From Clostridium formicaceticum (GTDB lineage Bacteria; Bacillota; Clostridia; Peptostreptococcales; Natronincolaceae): a stretch of DNA of 64,000 bases. Positions 17,508-25,733 of the stretch are shown here, one piece after another. The translations under genes were made by a program, and so were the position numbers. How positions within the stretch are numbered: the first letter of the stretch is position 1; each line of letters begins with the position of its first letter. The notes under the pieces are model-generated. The model had not been told where the DNA came from and ran no database searches. It saw only the letters and a program-made list of their open reading frames with translations. The stretch is from the NCBI RefSeq assembly GCF_001854185.1, contig NZ_CP017603.1, forward strand, positions 1,488,001 through 1,552,000. Direction: 5' to 3'.

Positions 17508-18569
17508 ATGATTGTTATGAGTAAAAGTGTACCAATAAATAAAGGAAACTATTCAATGGAAACAGAAAATAGAGAAAGGTTATTTGAGAAAAATAGGGGA
17601 GAAGGATGGGAGGAAGAGTATAAACAGTATAGAAACAACTGGATAAAATATCCTCAAGAATGTATTGTTTCAGAATATCCCTTATTAGTTGATCTAGAAT
17701 TATCGACTATATGTAATCTAAGCTGCCCTATGTGCTATACAATTACAAAAAAATTTAGAAAGAATATTAAAAAAAGCTATATGGATTTTAGCTTGTATAA
17801 AAAAATCATTGATGAAATAGCAGGCAAGGTGCCTGCGTTGAGATTAAGCCTTAGAGGCGAAGCTACATTACATCCGAATTTTATAGAGTGTATTCAATAT
17901 GCAAAGAAAAAAGGGATTAAAGAAGTGTCTTTTCTTACTAATGGAAGCAAACTAGATTATGAGTTTATTGAAAAAATCATAAGATCAGAAGTCGACTGGA
18001 TCACTATTTCAATAGATGGAGTTGGGGAAACATATGAAACAATAAGAAAACCGATGAAATTTAATAATATATTAAATAGTGTTATCTCCTTAAAAAGTAT
18101 AAAAGAAAAGCTGGGTGTTAAAAGACCAGTTGTAAAGATACAGACGATTTGGCCTGCAATAAAGGATGATCCTGAGAAATATTATAATACTTTTAAGCAA
18201 TATGTTGACTTAATAGCTTTTAATCCACTTATAGAGTTTTCCAGCAAAACTAGTGACATTGCTTACGAAGATTTTTTTTATTGTCCTCAGCTATATCAAA
18301 GACTAGTTATCGGCGCTGATGGATATGCCTTGATGTGTGCTTGTGATGAATATGGAAAAAGTAGAGGACATATAGGAAATGCTAATGAAGAAACTGTATA
18401 TGAGATTTGGCACAGTAGTAAATTAAACTATATAAGGGAAACTCATAAAAAAGCAAATGGCTTTAAAGAACTTGAAGTCTGTAGCCAATGTTTTGTTCCA
18501 AGAAAAACAGAAGAAAATGAAAGTTTTGTTTTAGATGGCAGGAAAATCATAGTTAAAAACTATAAATAG
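17508..18569 (+). CDS. Radical SAM protein with SPASM-like C-terminus
   Basis: A 353-residue protein. The iron-sulfur motif CNLSCPMC gives Cys69, Cys73 and Cys76 in the canonical CxxxCxxC spacing; SLRGEATLHP is the GGE-like SAM region. The C-terminal part (CPQLYQRLVIGADG, MCACDEY, GHIGN, then CSQC) resembles a SPASM auxiliary-cluster domain. Such enzymes do radical chemistry on sugars, peptides or other small substrates. It lies between pseF and the GNAT gene, so a glycan or sugar modification is likely, but the reaction cannot be named. Starts at 17508 or 17517 are both possible; the AAGGAG site fits neither perfectly. Confidence 0.82.
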   Translation: MIVMSKSVPINKGNYSMETENRERLFEKNRGEGWEEEYKQYRNNWIKYPQECIVSEYPLLVDLELSTICNLSCPMCYTITKKFRKNIKKSYMDFSLYKKIIDEIAGKVPALRLSLRGEATLHPNFIECIQYAKKKGIKEVSFLTNGSKLDYEFIEKIIRSEVDWITISIDGVGETYETIRKPMKFNNILNSVISLKSIKEKLGVKRPVVKIQTIWPAIKDDPEKYYNTFKQYVDLIAFNPLIEFSSKTSDIAYEDFFYCPQLYQRLVIGADGYALMCACDEYGKSRGHIGNANEETVYEIWHSSKLNYIRETHKKANGFKELEVCSQCFVPRKTEENESFVLDGRKIIVKNYK

Positions 18570-18621
18570 TGGAATACGATTAGATATGTAACTTCATATT
18601 TCTATTGAGTGGGTGAAATAG

Positions 18622-19071
18622 ATGTCCATAAAATTTAGGATTGCTACAGAAAGAGATTGCGATTTGATGTTTAAATGGGTAAACGATGAAAAAGTTAGAG
18701 CAAATGCATTTAGAAGTAAAGTAATTAGATATGACGAACATAAAGAGTGGTTTAAGAAAAAAATAGCTTCTGATACTACGAAAATATTTATTGCTAGTAG
18801 AAATAATGAGGATATAGGTCAAATTAGAATTGACATTGAAGAAAGAATAGGTACTATTGATTATAGCATTGCAAAATGTTATCGAGGAAAGGGATATGGC
18901 GTTGAACTATTAACTGGGATAACTAGGTTAATTAAAGAATATAAGATACCAGTAGTTAAACTAGTTGGAAAAGTGAAATATGCTAATACAGCATCAAAAA
19001 AAGCTTTTATTAAAGCAGGGTATACTGAGGAGAGAAAAGAAGAATTTATAGAGTTTAGTAAGCAGACGTAA
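18622..19071 (+). CDS. pseH: GNAT N-acetyltransferase, probable PseH
   Basis: A 149-residue GNAT-fold protein: an N-terminal FRIATERDCDLMFKWVND, the acetyl-CoA loop CYRGKGYG and a closing VKYANTASKKAFIKAGY. It matches PseH-type enzymes that acetylate the 4-amino group of the UDP-sugar in pseudaminic acid synthesis. The other five pse functions lie close by and no other GNAT enzyme does, which supports the role. Its substrate could differ if the locus makes a variant sugar. Confidence 0.75.
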   Translation: MSIKFRIATERDCDLMFKWVNDEKVRANAFRSKVIRYDEHKEWFKKKIASDTTKIFIASRNNEDIGQIRIDIEERIGTIDYSIAKCYRGKGYGVELLTGITRLIKEYKIPVVKLVGKVKYANTASKKAFIKAGYTEERKEEFIEFSKQT

Positions 19072-19266
19072 AATTAATTAAAAGAAGAATTTGCTACATA
19101 ATCGTTTTATAAAGCCTAAAGAGATTGTTAATAAAGGAAAAAATAGAAGAACTAAGTTTTAAGTCTATATTAACTTAGTACCAGATATTAAAGTAAGAAA
19201 GTAGAAAATATCTTATCATAAAGTCATATAAAAACGTAGTAAACTAGACATTCAAGGAGTGATATT

Positions 19267-20316
19267 ATGGGAAAGTTTTTAAAGATAAAAAATAGACTAA
19301 TCGGAGATAAGCAACCAGCTTATATCATAGCAGAAATGTCTGCAAACCATGCTGGCGATATAAGCAGAGCAATAGAGATTATTCATGCTGCGAAAGAAAG
19401 TGGTGCAGATTGTATCAAGATACAAACTTATACTGCTGATACTATAACAATAAGCTCTAATAAAAAATATTTTCAAATAGAACAAGGCACATGGAAGAAT
19501 GAAAATTTATATAGACTTTATGAAAAAGCTTATACTCCTTGGGAATGGCATGGAAAACTAAAAAAAGAAGCGGAAAAAGTTGGGCTAGATTTCTTCTCTA
19601 CCCCCTTCGATTTTACGGCAGTAGACTTTCTAGAAGACTTAGGTGTAGAATTTTATAAGATAGCTTCTTTTGAATTGATAGATATCCCTCTAATAAAATA
19701 TGTAGCCTCTAAAGGAAAGCCAATTATTATGTCTACAGGAATGGGAACATTGGGAGAAATTGAAGAAGCTGTAAGAGCTGTTCGTTCACAAGGCAATGAA
19801 CAATTATGTTTATTAAAATGTTCAAGCGAGTATCCAGCTATACCAGATGACATGAATTTAAAAACAATGCAAAACATATCTGAAACCTTTGGAGTTATAG
19901 TAGGATTGTCCGATCATTCATTAGGATCTATTGCAGCTATTACAGCAGTTGCTATGGGAGCTAAAGTTATAGAAAAGCATTTTTGCATGAGCAGGCAAAT
20001 AGAAAATCCTGATGCTTCTTTTTCCATGGAGCCCCATGAGTTTAAAAAAATGGTAGAGGATATAAGACAAGTTGAAAAGGCCATAGGTACAATTAGCTAT
20101 GAGGTATCGGAAAAAGAAGAAAAGAATAGAATGTTTCGAAAATCTATTTTTGCAGTAAAAGAAGTAGCAAAAGGTGAAGTTTTTACAAAAGATAATATTA
20201 GAATAATTCGACCTGGAAACGGACTAGCACCTAAATATTTTGATGAGATAATAGGAAAATATGCTAGTGAAGAAATACAAAGGGGAACGCCGTTACGTTG
20301 GAGTATGATTAAATAA
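19267..20316 (+). CDS. pseI: Pseudaminic acid synthase (PseI)
   Basis: A 349-residue NeuB-family enzyme of the PseI branch, seen from AYIIAEMSANHAGD near residue 18 and from STPFDFTAVDFLEDL. The C-terminal SAF domain runs IFAVKEVAKGEVFTKDNI, then RPGNGLAPKY. It condenses phosphoenolpyruvate with 2,4-diacetamido-2,4,6-trideoxy-L-altrose. It clearly differs from the NeuB/LegI paralogue at 7 kb (AEMSANH against AEAGVNH). A 195-base gap upstream shows no clear signal except AAGGAG before the ATG. Confidence 0.9.
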   Translation: MGKFLKIKNRLIGDKQPAYIIAEMSANHAGDISRAIEIIHAAKESGADCIKIQTYTADTITISSNKKYFQIEQGTWKNENLYRLYEKAYTPWEWHGKLKKEAEKVGLDFFSTPFDFTAVDFLEDLGVEFYKIASFELIDIPLIKYVASKGKPIIMSTGMGTLGEIEEAVRAVRSQGNEQLCLLKCSSEYPAIPDDMNLKTMQNISETFGVIVGLSDHSLGSIAAITAVAMGAKVIEKHFCMSRQIENPDASFSMEPHEFKKMVEDIRQVEKAIGTISYEVSEKEEKNRMFRKSIFAVKEVAKGEVFTKDNIRIIRPGNGLAPKYFDEIIGKYASEEIQRGTPLRWSMIK

Positions 20317-20348
20317 AATAAAAGTGTTTACTGTAATTACTTATAATC

Positions 20349-20371
20349 TTATCTCTTTAATAAAGAGATAA
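20349..20371. repeat. Palindrome after pseI
   Basis: TTATCTCTTTA and TAAAGAGATAA are perfect 11-bp inverted repeats around one central base. There is no U-tract, so it is not a standard terminator. It could be an mRNA 3' hairpin or a regulator site ahead of the WbqC gene. Confidence 0.4.
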
Positions 20372-20431
20372 AACCATTATAAATCGTTAAGCGTGTAATT
20401 AATTGTAAAAAATTAGAGGAGTTATTTGGAG

Positions 20432-21133
20432 ATGAAAAAAATAGCTATTAGTCAGCCGAGGTATTTGCCTGCATGTAATTATATTGAGAGAATGATTTTA
20501 TCAGATACTTTTGTGATGTTAGATAATGTTCAGCATCAAAGACGGGCTTTCGAACATAGAAATAAAATAAGAACAGATAATGGAGACTTTTGGCTATCAA
20601 TTCCTATTGATAGAGTAAATTCTAAAAGCAATCAAATTAAAGATTTATTAATATTAAATGGCGAAAACTGGGAAGAAAAACATTTTAAAAGTTTTGTACA
20701 CTATTATAGAAAGACACCATTTTATGATGAAGTCATTAAGCTTTTAGATAATTTCTACTCAGTAAAAAGAACAAGCTTAAACCAAGTTGTAAAAGATATG
20801 TTAAATATTCTAATAGATTATTTAGACCTGCAAGTTGATGTTAAGTGGGCATCTAGCTATAATTGGACAAAACAAAAAGACGACTTACTAATTGAAATTA
20901 CGGAATTTTTTGGCGGTAGTACATATATATCGGGTCCTAATGGCAGGAACTATATAGATGAAAGGAAGTTTGAGAACAAAGGCATTCAATTACTTTATCA
21001 TGAATATGATCATCCAGTTTATAGACAAGTTTGGGGGGAGTTTATTCCTTATATGACTATATGGGATCTCCTTTTCTATTATGGCAAAGACACTGTTAAT
21101 TATATAAAAAAAGGGAACTTAGTAAAAGAATAA
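20432..21133 (+). CDS. WbqC family protein
   Basis: A protein of 233 residues from the ATG at 20432 (GAGGAG ten bases upstream); a TTG six bases earlier is less likely. The N-terminus KKIAISQPRYLPACNYIERM, then VMLDNVQHQRRAFEHRNKI, and FFGGSTYISGPNGRNYI are typical of WbqC-like proteins of O-antigen and flagellin glycan loci. Their biochemistry is poorly known, so no reaction is assigned. Its place beside a deacetylase and pseG suggests a late tailoring step on the sugar or glycan. Confidence 0.8.
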   Translation: MKKIAISQPRYLPACNYIERMILSDTFVMLDNVQHQRRAFEHRNKIRTDNGDFWLSIPIDRVNSKSNQIKDLLILNGENWEEKHFKSFVHYYRKTPFYDEVIKLLDNFYSVKRTSLNQVVKDMLNILIDYLDLQVDVKWASSYNWTKQKDDLLIEITEFFGGSTYISGPNGRNYIDERKFENKGIQLLYHEYDHPVYRQVWGEFIPYMTIWDLLFYYGKDTVNYIKKGNLVKE

Positions 21134-21268
21134 TAGAAATATAAAATAAAGAACAAGAGTATTAAAAGAAGATATTAACTACTTTTATTTATGGTGATAA
21201 AGTTATGGATTAACATTTGATAAGAATTAAGAATATAGAAAGTAAGTATTATCTTAGGAGGATTATAA

Positions 21269-21952
21269 ATGATAAAAGTTCTTGTAATAGCAGCTCATCC
21301 TGATGATGAAGTGCTAGGTTTAGGTGGCACCATAAAAAAACATGTAAATCAAGGAGACTTGGTTCGATGCCTTATACTAGGAGAAGGCGTGACTTCAAGA
21401 AAAAGCAGTTGTGAGGATGCTCAAAAAGCTGCAGTTGATTCATTGCATAAGCACGCAATCCAATCAGCTAAAACTATAGGCTATGAAAAGATTTTTTTTG
21501 CTAACCTTCCAGATAATAGATTCGACTCAGTGAATCTATTAGATATTATAAAAATAATTGAAGAATATGTAGAAGTAGTAAGACCAGATATTATTTATAC
21601 GCATCATTATGGAGATCTAAATATTGACCATAGGGTGACATTCGAAGCAGTACTTACAGCTTGCAGGCCAGTAGGAGACGATTCGGTGAAGGAAATATAT
21701 TCCTTTGAAACTCCATCCTCCACGGAGTGGAATTTCAAGTATGGGGAGAGTAGCTTCAAACCTAATGTATTTGTTGATGTTACAGATACCATTGATGATA
21801 AATTGAAGGCTATAAGCTGTTACAAAAGTGAGTTAAGAGAGTATCCTCATCCAAGATCATTAGAAGCTTTGAAAATCATTGCTGCAAAGTGGGGGACAGT
21901 TATAGGAAAGAAATATGTAGAAGCATTTGAGTTAATACGAAAGGTTCGATAG
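21269..21952 (+). CDS. PIG-L/LmbE family deacetylase
   Basis: A 227-residue zinc hydrolase with the AAHPDDEVLGLGG motif near residue 8, whose His-x-x-Asp-Asp ligands are intact, and a second HHYGDLNIDHRVT motif. Family members remove N-acetyl groups from GlcNAc-type sugars. It starts behind AGGAGG and ends one base before pseG. A deacetylase here suggests that an acetyl group on a sugar is removed, perhaps so that another acyl group or amino acid can be attached; that link is inference. Confidence 0.85.
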   Translation: MIKVLVIAAHPDDEVLGLGGTIKKHVNQGDLVRCLILGEGVTSRKSSCEDAQKAAVDSLHKHAIQSAKTIGYEKIFFANLPDNRFDSVNLLDIIKIIEEYVEVVRPDIIYTHHYGDLNIDHRVTFEAVLTACRPVGDDSVKEIYSFETPSSTEWNFKYGESSFKPNVFVDVTDTIDDKLKAISCYKSELREYPHPRSLEALKIIAAKWGTVIGKKYVEAFELIRKVR

Positions 21953-21953
21953 T

Positions 21954-23081
21954 ATGTACAAAGTTTGTATTCGAGCAGATGGCGGTTGCAATATTGGTAT
22001 GGGCCATATTATGAGGTGTATATCTTTAGGAAAAATGTTTGAACAAAAAGGTTGTGAAGTGTTTTTTATAAGTAAGTATAAAGAAGGTAAAGAAGCAATC
22101 AAGGCAAATGGGTTTGATATAATTCCTCTTACTGTGGAAGACAAAGGATACAACATTGAATTAGGATTCACTTATGAGGGTGGAAAACACCTTGAGAGTG
22201 AAAAAGAAGAATTAGCAAATATTTTGAAAAATAAAAAGGTAGATATATTCATTATAGACCATTATAACGTAACAGAAGATACCTTCATGTTTTTAAAATC
22301 TTATGTAAGTATACTAGCATATATAGATGATGTTAATGCGTTTACTTATCCAGTAGATGTAGTAATCAATGGTAATATTACTGGCAAGCATATAGGTTAT
22401 AAATCATATTTTAAAGAACAACAGTTTTTACTGGGGCCATCTTATAATCTTATCCGAGAGGAATTCAAACACACTCCTATAAGAAATGTGTTTGAAAAAG
22501 TAAAAAAAATCATGGTAACTACTGGTGCCTCAGATTCATTTGGAGTTACAGGGCAACTGATAGATATGGTACGAAGTGAAAACTTATTTAATGAGATTGA
22601 GCTACATGTGATTATGGGAAATAGTTTTATAAACAAAGCTGAAATAAAAGAAAAACAAAGTAAATATAAAAATATTGTTATTTATGAAAATATAGAAAAG
22701 ATATCTAAGATAATGCTGAATTGCGACATAGCCTTGTCTTCCTGTGGCAGTACATTATATGAGCTTTGTGCTTGTGGTGTGCCTACTTTAGGATTTATAT
22801 TAGCAAAAAACCAGGCTTTTATTGCAGAAAAGATGGATGAGCTTGGATACATAAAAAATCTAGGATGGTACTATAACTTTAAAGAAGAAGAGATAATCAG
22901 AGGAATAAAATTTTTTATCAATAATTTTGAGTCTAGAAAGGAAATGGTTGAAAAACAGCAAAACTTAGTAGATGGAAGAGGAACTGAGCGAGTTGTAGGA
23001 GCTATAATTAAAATGATGAAAGAAAAAGAAGGTGTTACCCATGAAAAAAAAATTCATACCCTACGGGAAACAATGGATTGA
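21954..23081 (+). CDS. pseG: UDP-sugar hydrolase PseG
   Basis: A 375-residue GT-B-fold hydrolase: VCIRADGGCNIGMGHIMRC at the N-terminus and SSCGSTLYELCACGVPTLG in the donor-binding part. PseG cleaves UDP from UDP-2,4-diacetamido-2,4,6-trideoxy-L-altrose and supplies the substrate of PseI. Start ATG one base after the deacetylase stop. Its last 41 bases overlap the start of pseC in another frame, so the two products are probably translationally coupled. Confidence 0.9.
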   Translation: MYKVCIRADGGCNIGMGHIMRCISLGKMFEQKGCEVFFISKYKEGKEAIKANGFDIIPLTVEDKGYNIELGFTYEGGKHLESEKEELANILKNKKVDIFIIDHYNVTEDTFMFLKSYVSILAYIDDVNAFTYPVDVVINGNITGKHIGYKSYFKEQQFLLGPSYNLIREEFKHTPIRNVFEKVKKIMVTTGASDSFGVTGQLIDMVRSENLFNEIELHVIMGNSFINKAEIKEKQSKYKNIVIYENIEKISKIMLNCDIALSSCGSTLYELCACGVPTLGFILAKNQAFIAEKMDELGYIKNLGWYYNFKEEEIIRGIKFFINNFESRKEMVEKQQNLVDGRGTERVVGAIIKMMKEKEGVTHEKKIHTLRETMD

Positions 23082-24201
23082 TGAAGAAGATATACAAGCA
23101 GTGGTAGACGTATTGCGATCAGATTATTTAACAACTGGTCATAAGGTAGAAGAGTTTGAAGAAAAATTTGCAGAATATGTAGGTGCTAAATACGCAGTAA
23201 CTATTTCTAACGGAACAGCTGCACTACATGCAGCTTGCTATGCAGCTGGCATAGGCGATGGGGATGAGGTTATTACGGCACCTATTACCTTTGCGGCTTC
23301 TGCCAATTGTGTGCTATATTGTGGTGGGAAGCCTGTCTTTGCAGATATTGATCCTAAAACCTACAATATAGATTCAGAAGAAATAAGAAAACATATTACA
23401 TCTAAAACCAAGGCAATTATACCAGTACATTTTACGGGACAACCCTGTGATATGAAGGAAATACATAAAATAGCCGAAGAATATAATCTAACTGTGATAG
23501 AAGATGCTGCCCATGCATTAGGGGCTCAGTATCAGGGTAAAAACATAGGCAGCATATCAGATATGACCACCTTTAGTTTCCATCCTGTAAAACATATAAC
23601 TACAGGTGAAGGAGGAATGATTACTACTAGCCAGAAGGAATTATACGAAAAGTTGCTATTATTCAGAAGTCACGGAATTACAAGAAATAAAGAGTTGCTT
23701 CATAATAAAGAAGAAGGACCTTGGTATTATGAACAATTAGATTTAGGATATAACTACCGCATGACAGATATTCAATGTGCATTAGGGATAAGTCAATTAA
23801 GAAAATTAGATAAATTTGTTGCTAGAAGAAGAGAAATTGCTGCTAGATATAATGAAGCCTTTAAAAACCTAGAAGGCGTAACAGTTCCTTATCAGAAGGA
23901 AGATACAAATTCCAGTTGGCATTTGTATGTCATAAAGTTGGAGTTAGAAAAGCTTAAAGTAGGAAGAAAAGAAATCTTTAATCTTTTAAAAGAAAAAAAC
24001 ATAGGTGTAAATGTTCACTATATACCTGTCTATTATTTGCCATATTATAAGAGCTTAGGTTATCAAAAGGGAATTTGCTACAATGCAGAGAATCTATATG
24101 AAAGTATGATCACTATACCATTATTCCCTAGGATGAGGAGCGAGGATGTAGAGAATGTAATAACAACTATTTGTGATGTTGTGAATAACAATCTTATTTA
24201 A
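23041..24201 (+). CDS. pseC: UDP-4-amino sugar aminotransferase PseC
   Basis: A protein of 386 residues from the ATG at 23041, placed eight bases after AAGAAGG and inside the end of pseG. Motifs: SDYLTTG, SNGTAALHAA, the PLP aspartate in EDAAHALGA and Lys184 in SFHPVKHITTGEGG. It aminates the 4-keto sugar made by PseB, using glutamate. The first 40 residues closely follow known PseC proteins. With pseB, pseH, pseG, pseI and pseF it completes the pathway. Confidence 0.92.
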   Translation: MKKKFIPYGKQWIDEEDIQAVVDVLRSDYLTTGHKVEEFEEKFAEYVGAKYAVTISNGTAALHAACYAAGIGDGDEVITAPITFAASANCVLYCGGKPVFADIDPKTYNIDSEEIRKHITSKTKAIIPVHFTGQPCDMKEIHKIAEEYNLTVIEDAAHALGAQYQGKNIGSISDMTTFSFHPVKHITTGEGGMITTSQKELYEKLLLFRSHGITRNKELLHNKEEGPWYYEQLDLGYNYRMTDIQCALGISQLRKLDKFVARRREIAARYNEAFKNLEGVTVPYQKEDTNSSWHLYVIKLELEKLKVGRKEIFNLLKEKNIGVNVHYIPVYYLPYYKSLGYQKGICYNAENLYESMITIPLFPRMRSEDVENVITTICDVVNNNLI

Positions 24202-24222
24202 TACCTAAAGGAGTTTACTATT

Positions 24223-25515
24223 ATGAGCGAAAAGAAGAAAATTATTTTATTTGGTGCCAGTGATTCAGGAAAAGACGCATATCAGAGATTGAAAGATAAA
24301 TATGATATAGTTGTCTTTTTTGATAATAATGGGGCAAAGCAAGGTGAAAAGTTTTGTGACGTTCCAGTAGTGGCCCCCATACCTCCACAACATTTCGATG
24401 CTGAATTTATTGTAATTACTAGTCACCAATGGAAAGATATCTATGAACAACTTAATAGAAGCTTAAATATTGGGGATGAAAAAATACGAATAGGACATGC
24501 TCTATTAGAGAAATCAAAATTAATTAGAGATATTACAATACTTCAAGTAGATGAAGCGGATAATGGAAAAATAAATACAGATAAATTTGAAATCTATTGG
24601 TTGTTAGGCTATCAATGCAATTATACATGTTCTTATTGTTTTTATAAAATGAAGGAAAAAAACGTGTTCAAAGTGTCAGATGATCAACTTAGAAATGCGA
24701 CAAATAACATAGCTTCATTGCACAATAAAAAAATAAAGGTAGATTTAGTAGGTGGAGAACCTACTATATTTCCATACTATCAGCAACTTATATGGGATCT
24801 AGAAAAATTACCGAACGTAGAAATGATTCAAACCGAAACTAATCTAAGCAGAAGTTTAAAATATTTTGAAGAGCTTTTTAGTCAAACAGTGAATATAGAG
24901 AAGTTAACTTTCAGTGCTTCATATCACTTTGAATTTGCAAAGCAAGATGAATTTATAGAAAAGATATTATTGTTCAATAGATATAATGTGCGTATAGGTA
25001 TAACCTTTATGGCACATCCTGATAAACTTCAGGAAGTTAAGCGATTTATTGATACTTGTAGCATTTATGAAACAAAATCTGTTGCATTTCAATTGGCTGT
25101 GGTATTGGATATGGGTATGCCTGATCCACGGTATAAAAAAAGTGATTTAGAATGGATAAACTCTGTGAATGATATATTTAGAAAAAATTCTAATAAGTCA
25201 GATAGTGGTGTTTGTATCAAGTATCAAAAGGATGGAGGAAATATACATGAGATAAAAATAAGTCCAAGACGAGCCATTGCTGATGGTTTTAATGATTTTA
25301 GAAATATGCAATGTATGGCGGGTATGGATTCTATAAGAATTAATGAGAAAGGTGATGTTTTTCCAGCCATGTGTTTTTGGGAAAGCAGCAAGGATGATTT
25401 CTGCAGAGGAAAAAATATATTTAATAAAGATGAACAGCTTTATTTTGATTCGCCAGTTATTTGTCCTTTTTCTTGTTGTTTGGTGCCATCAGATGTGCGA
25501 ATAAAAAAACGTTAG
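24223..25515 (+). CDS. Radical SAM protein with N-terminal Rossmann domain
   Basis: A 430-residue protein. Residues 4-85 form the PglD_N-like Rossmann unit (KKIILFGASDSGKDAYQRL, then FFDNNGAK, and FIVITSHQW). Residues 125-330 are a radical SAM core: YQCNYTCSYCF gives Cys132, Cys136 and Cys139, followed by VDLVGGEPTIFP. Cysteines near the end (MCFW, VICPFSCC) may bind an extra cluster. It is the last gene of the glycan locus. The Rossmann unit also appears in two glycosyltransferases of the locus, suggesting a shared ligand or partner. The substrate is unknown. Confidence 0.82.
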   Translation: MSEKKKIILFGASDSGKDAYQRLKDKYDIVVFFDNNGAKQGEKFCDVPVVAPIPPQHFDAEFIVITSHQWKDIYEQLNRSLNIGDEKIRIGHALLEKSKLIRDITILQVDEADNGKINTDKFEIYWLLGYQCNYTCSYCFYKMKEKNVFKVSDDQLRNATNNIASLHNKKIKVDLVGGEPTIFPYYQQLIWDLEKLPNVEMIQTETNLSRSLKYFEELFSQTVNIEKLTFSASYHFEFAKQDEFIEKILLFNRYNVRIGITFMAHPDKLQEVKRFIDTCSIYETKSVAFQLAVVLDMGMPDPRYKKSDLEWINSVNDIFRKNSNKSDSGVCIKYQKDGGNIHEIKISPRRAIADGFNDFRNMQCMAGMDSIRINEKGDVFPAMCFWESSKDDFCRGKNIFNKDEQLYFDSPVICPFSCCLVPSDVRIKKR

Positions 25516-25573
25516 ATGAGAGAGAAGATTTAGCTATTATGTAAACCCACAAAACTTTTATTAGTTGAGGTAC

Positions 25574-25602
25574 TAAAAAAAACTCCAACAAAAAGCCGAT
25601 AG
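25574..25602 (+). promoter_or_regulatory. Possible sigma-28 (flagellar) promoter
   Basis: TAAA at 25574 and GCCGATAG at 25595-25602, separated by 17 bases; the usual gap is about 15, so the -10 part is convincing but the spacing is not ideal. It lies upstream of the small genes at 25,662-26,295. The block CAAAAAGCCGATA recurs at the second promoter at 26.55 kb. Confidence 0.45.
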
Positions 25603-25609
25603 CACGACA

Positions 25610-25647
25610 GCACAAGGCACAAGACAGAGCACAAGTGAGAGCACAAG
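25610..25647 (+). repeat. Four copies of GCACAAG
   Basis: GCACAAG occurs at 25610, 25617, 25629 and 25641; the last three starts are 12 bases apart. The array lies between the possible sigma-28 promoter and the AAGGAGG ribosome site, so it would be in the mRNA leader. Its role is unknown. Confidence 0.6.
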
Positions 25648-25661
25648 GGGAAGGAGGTTTT

Positions 25662-25733
25662 GTGTCAAAAGCCTTTCCGGAATATATAGCGAAATTAAGA
25701 AAACAGGTGACACCATGCCAAATCAAGAAGTAA
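25662..25733 (+). CDS. Possible 23-residue peptide
   Basis: A GTG at 25662, four bases after a perfect AAGGAGG, opens a 23-codon frame starting SKAFPEYIAKLRKQ. It ends inside the next gene in another frame, so it could act as a leader or coupling peptide. The strong ribosome site has no other obvious use, since the next ATG is 58 bases away. No family is recognised. Confidence 0.35.
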   Translation: MSKAFPEYIAKLRKQVTPCQIKK

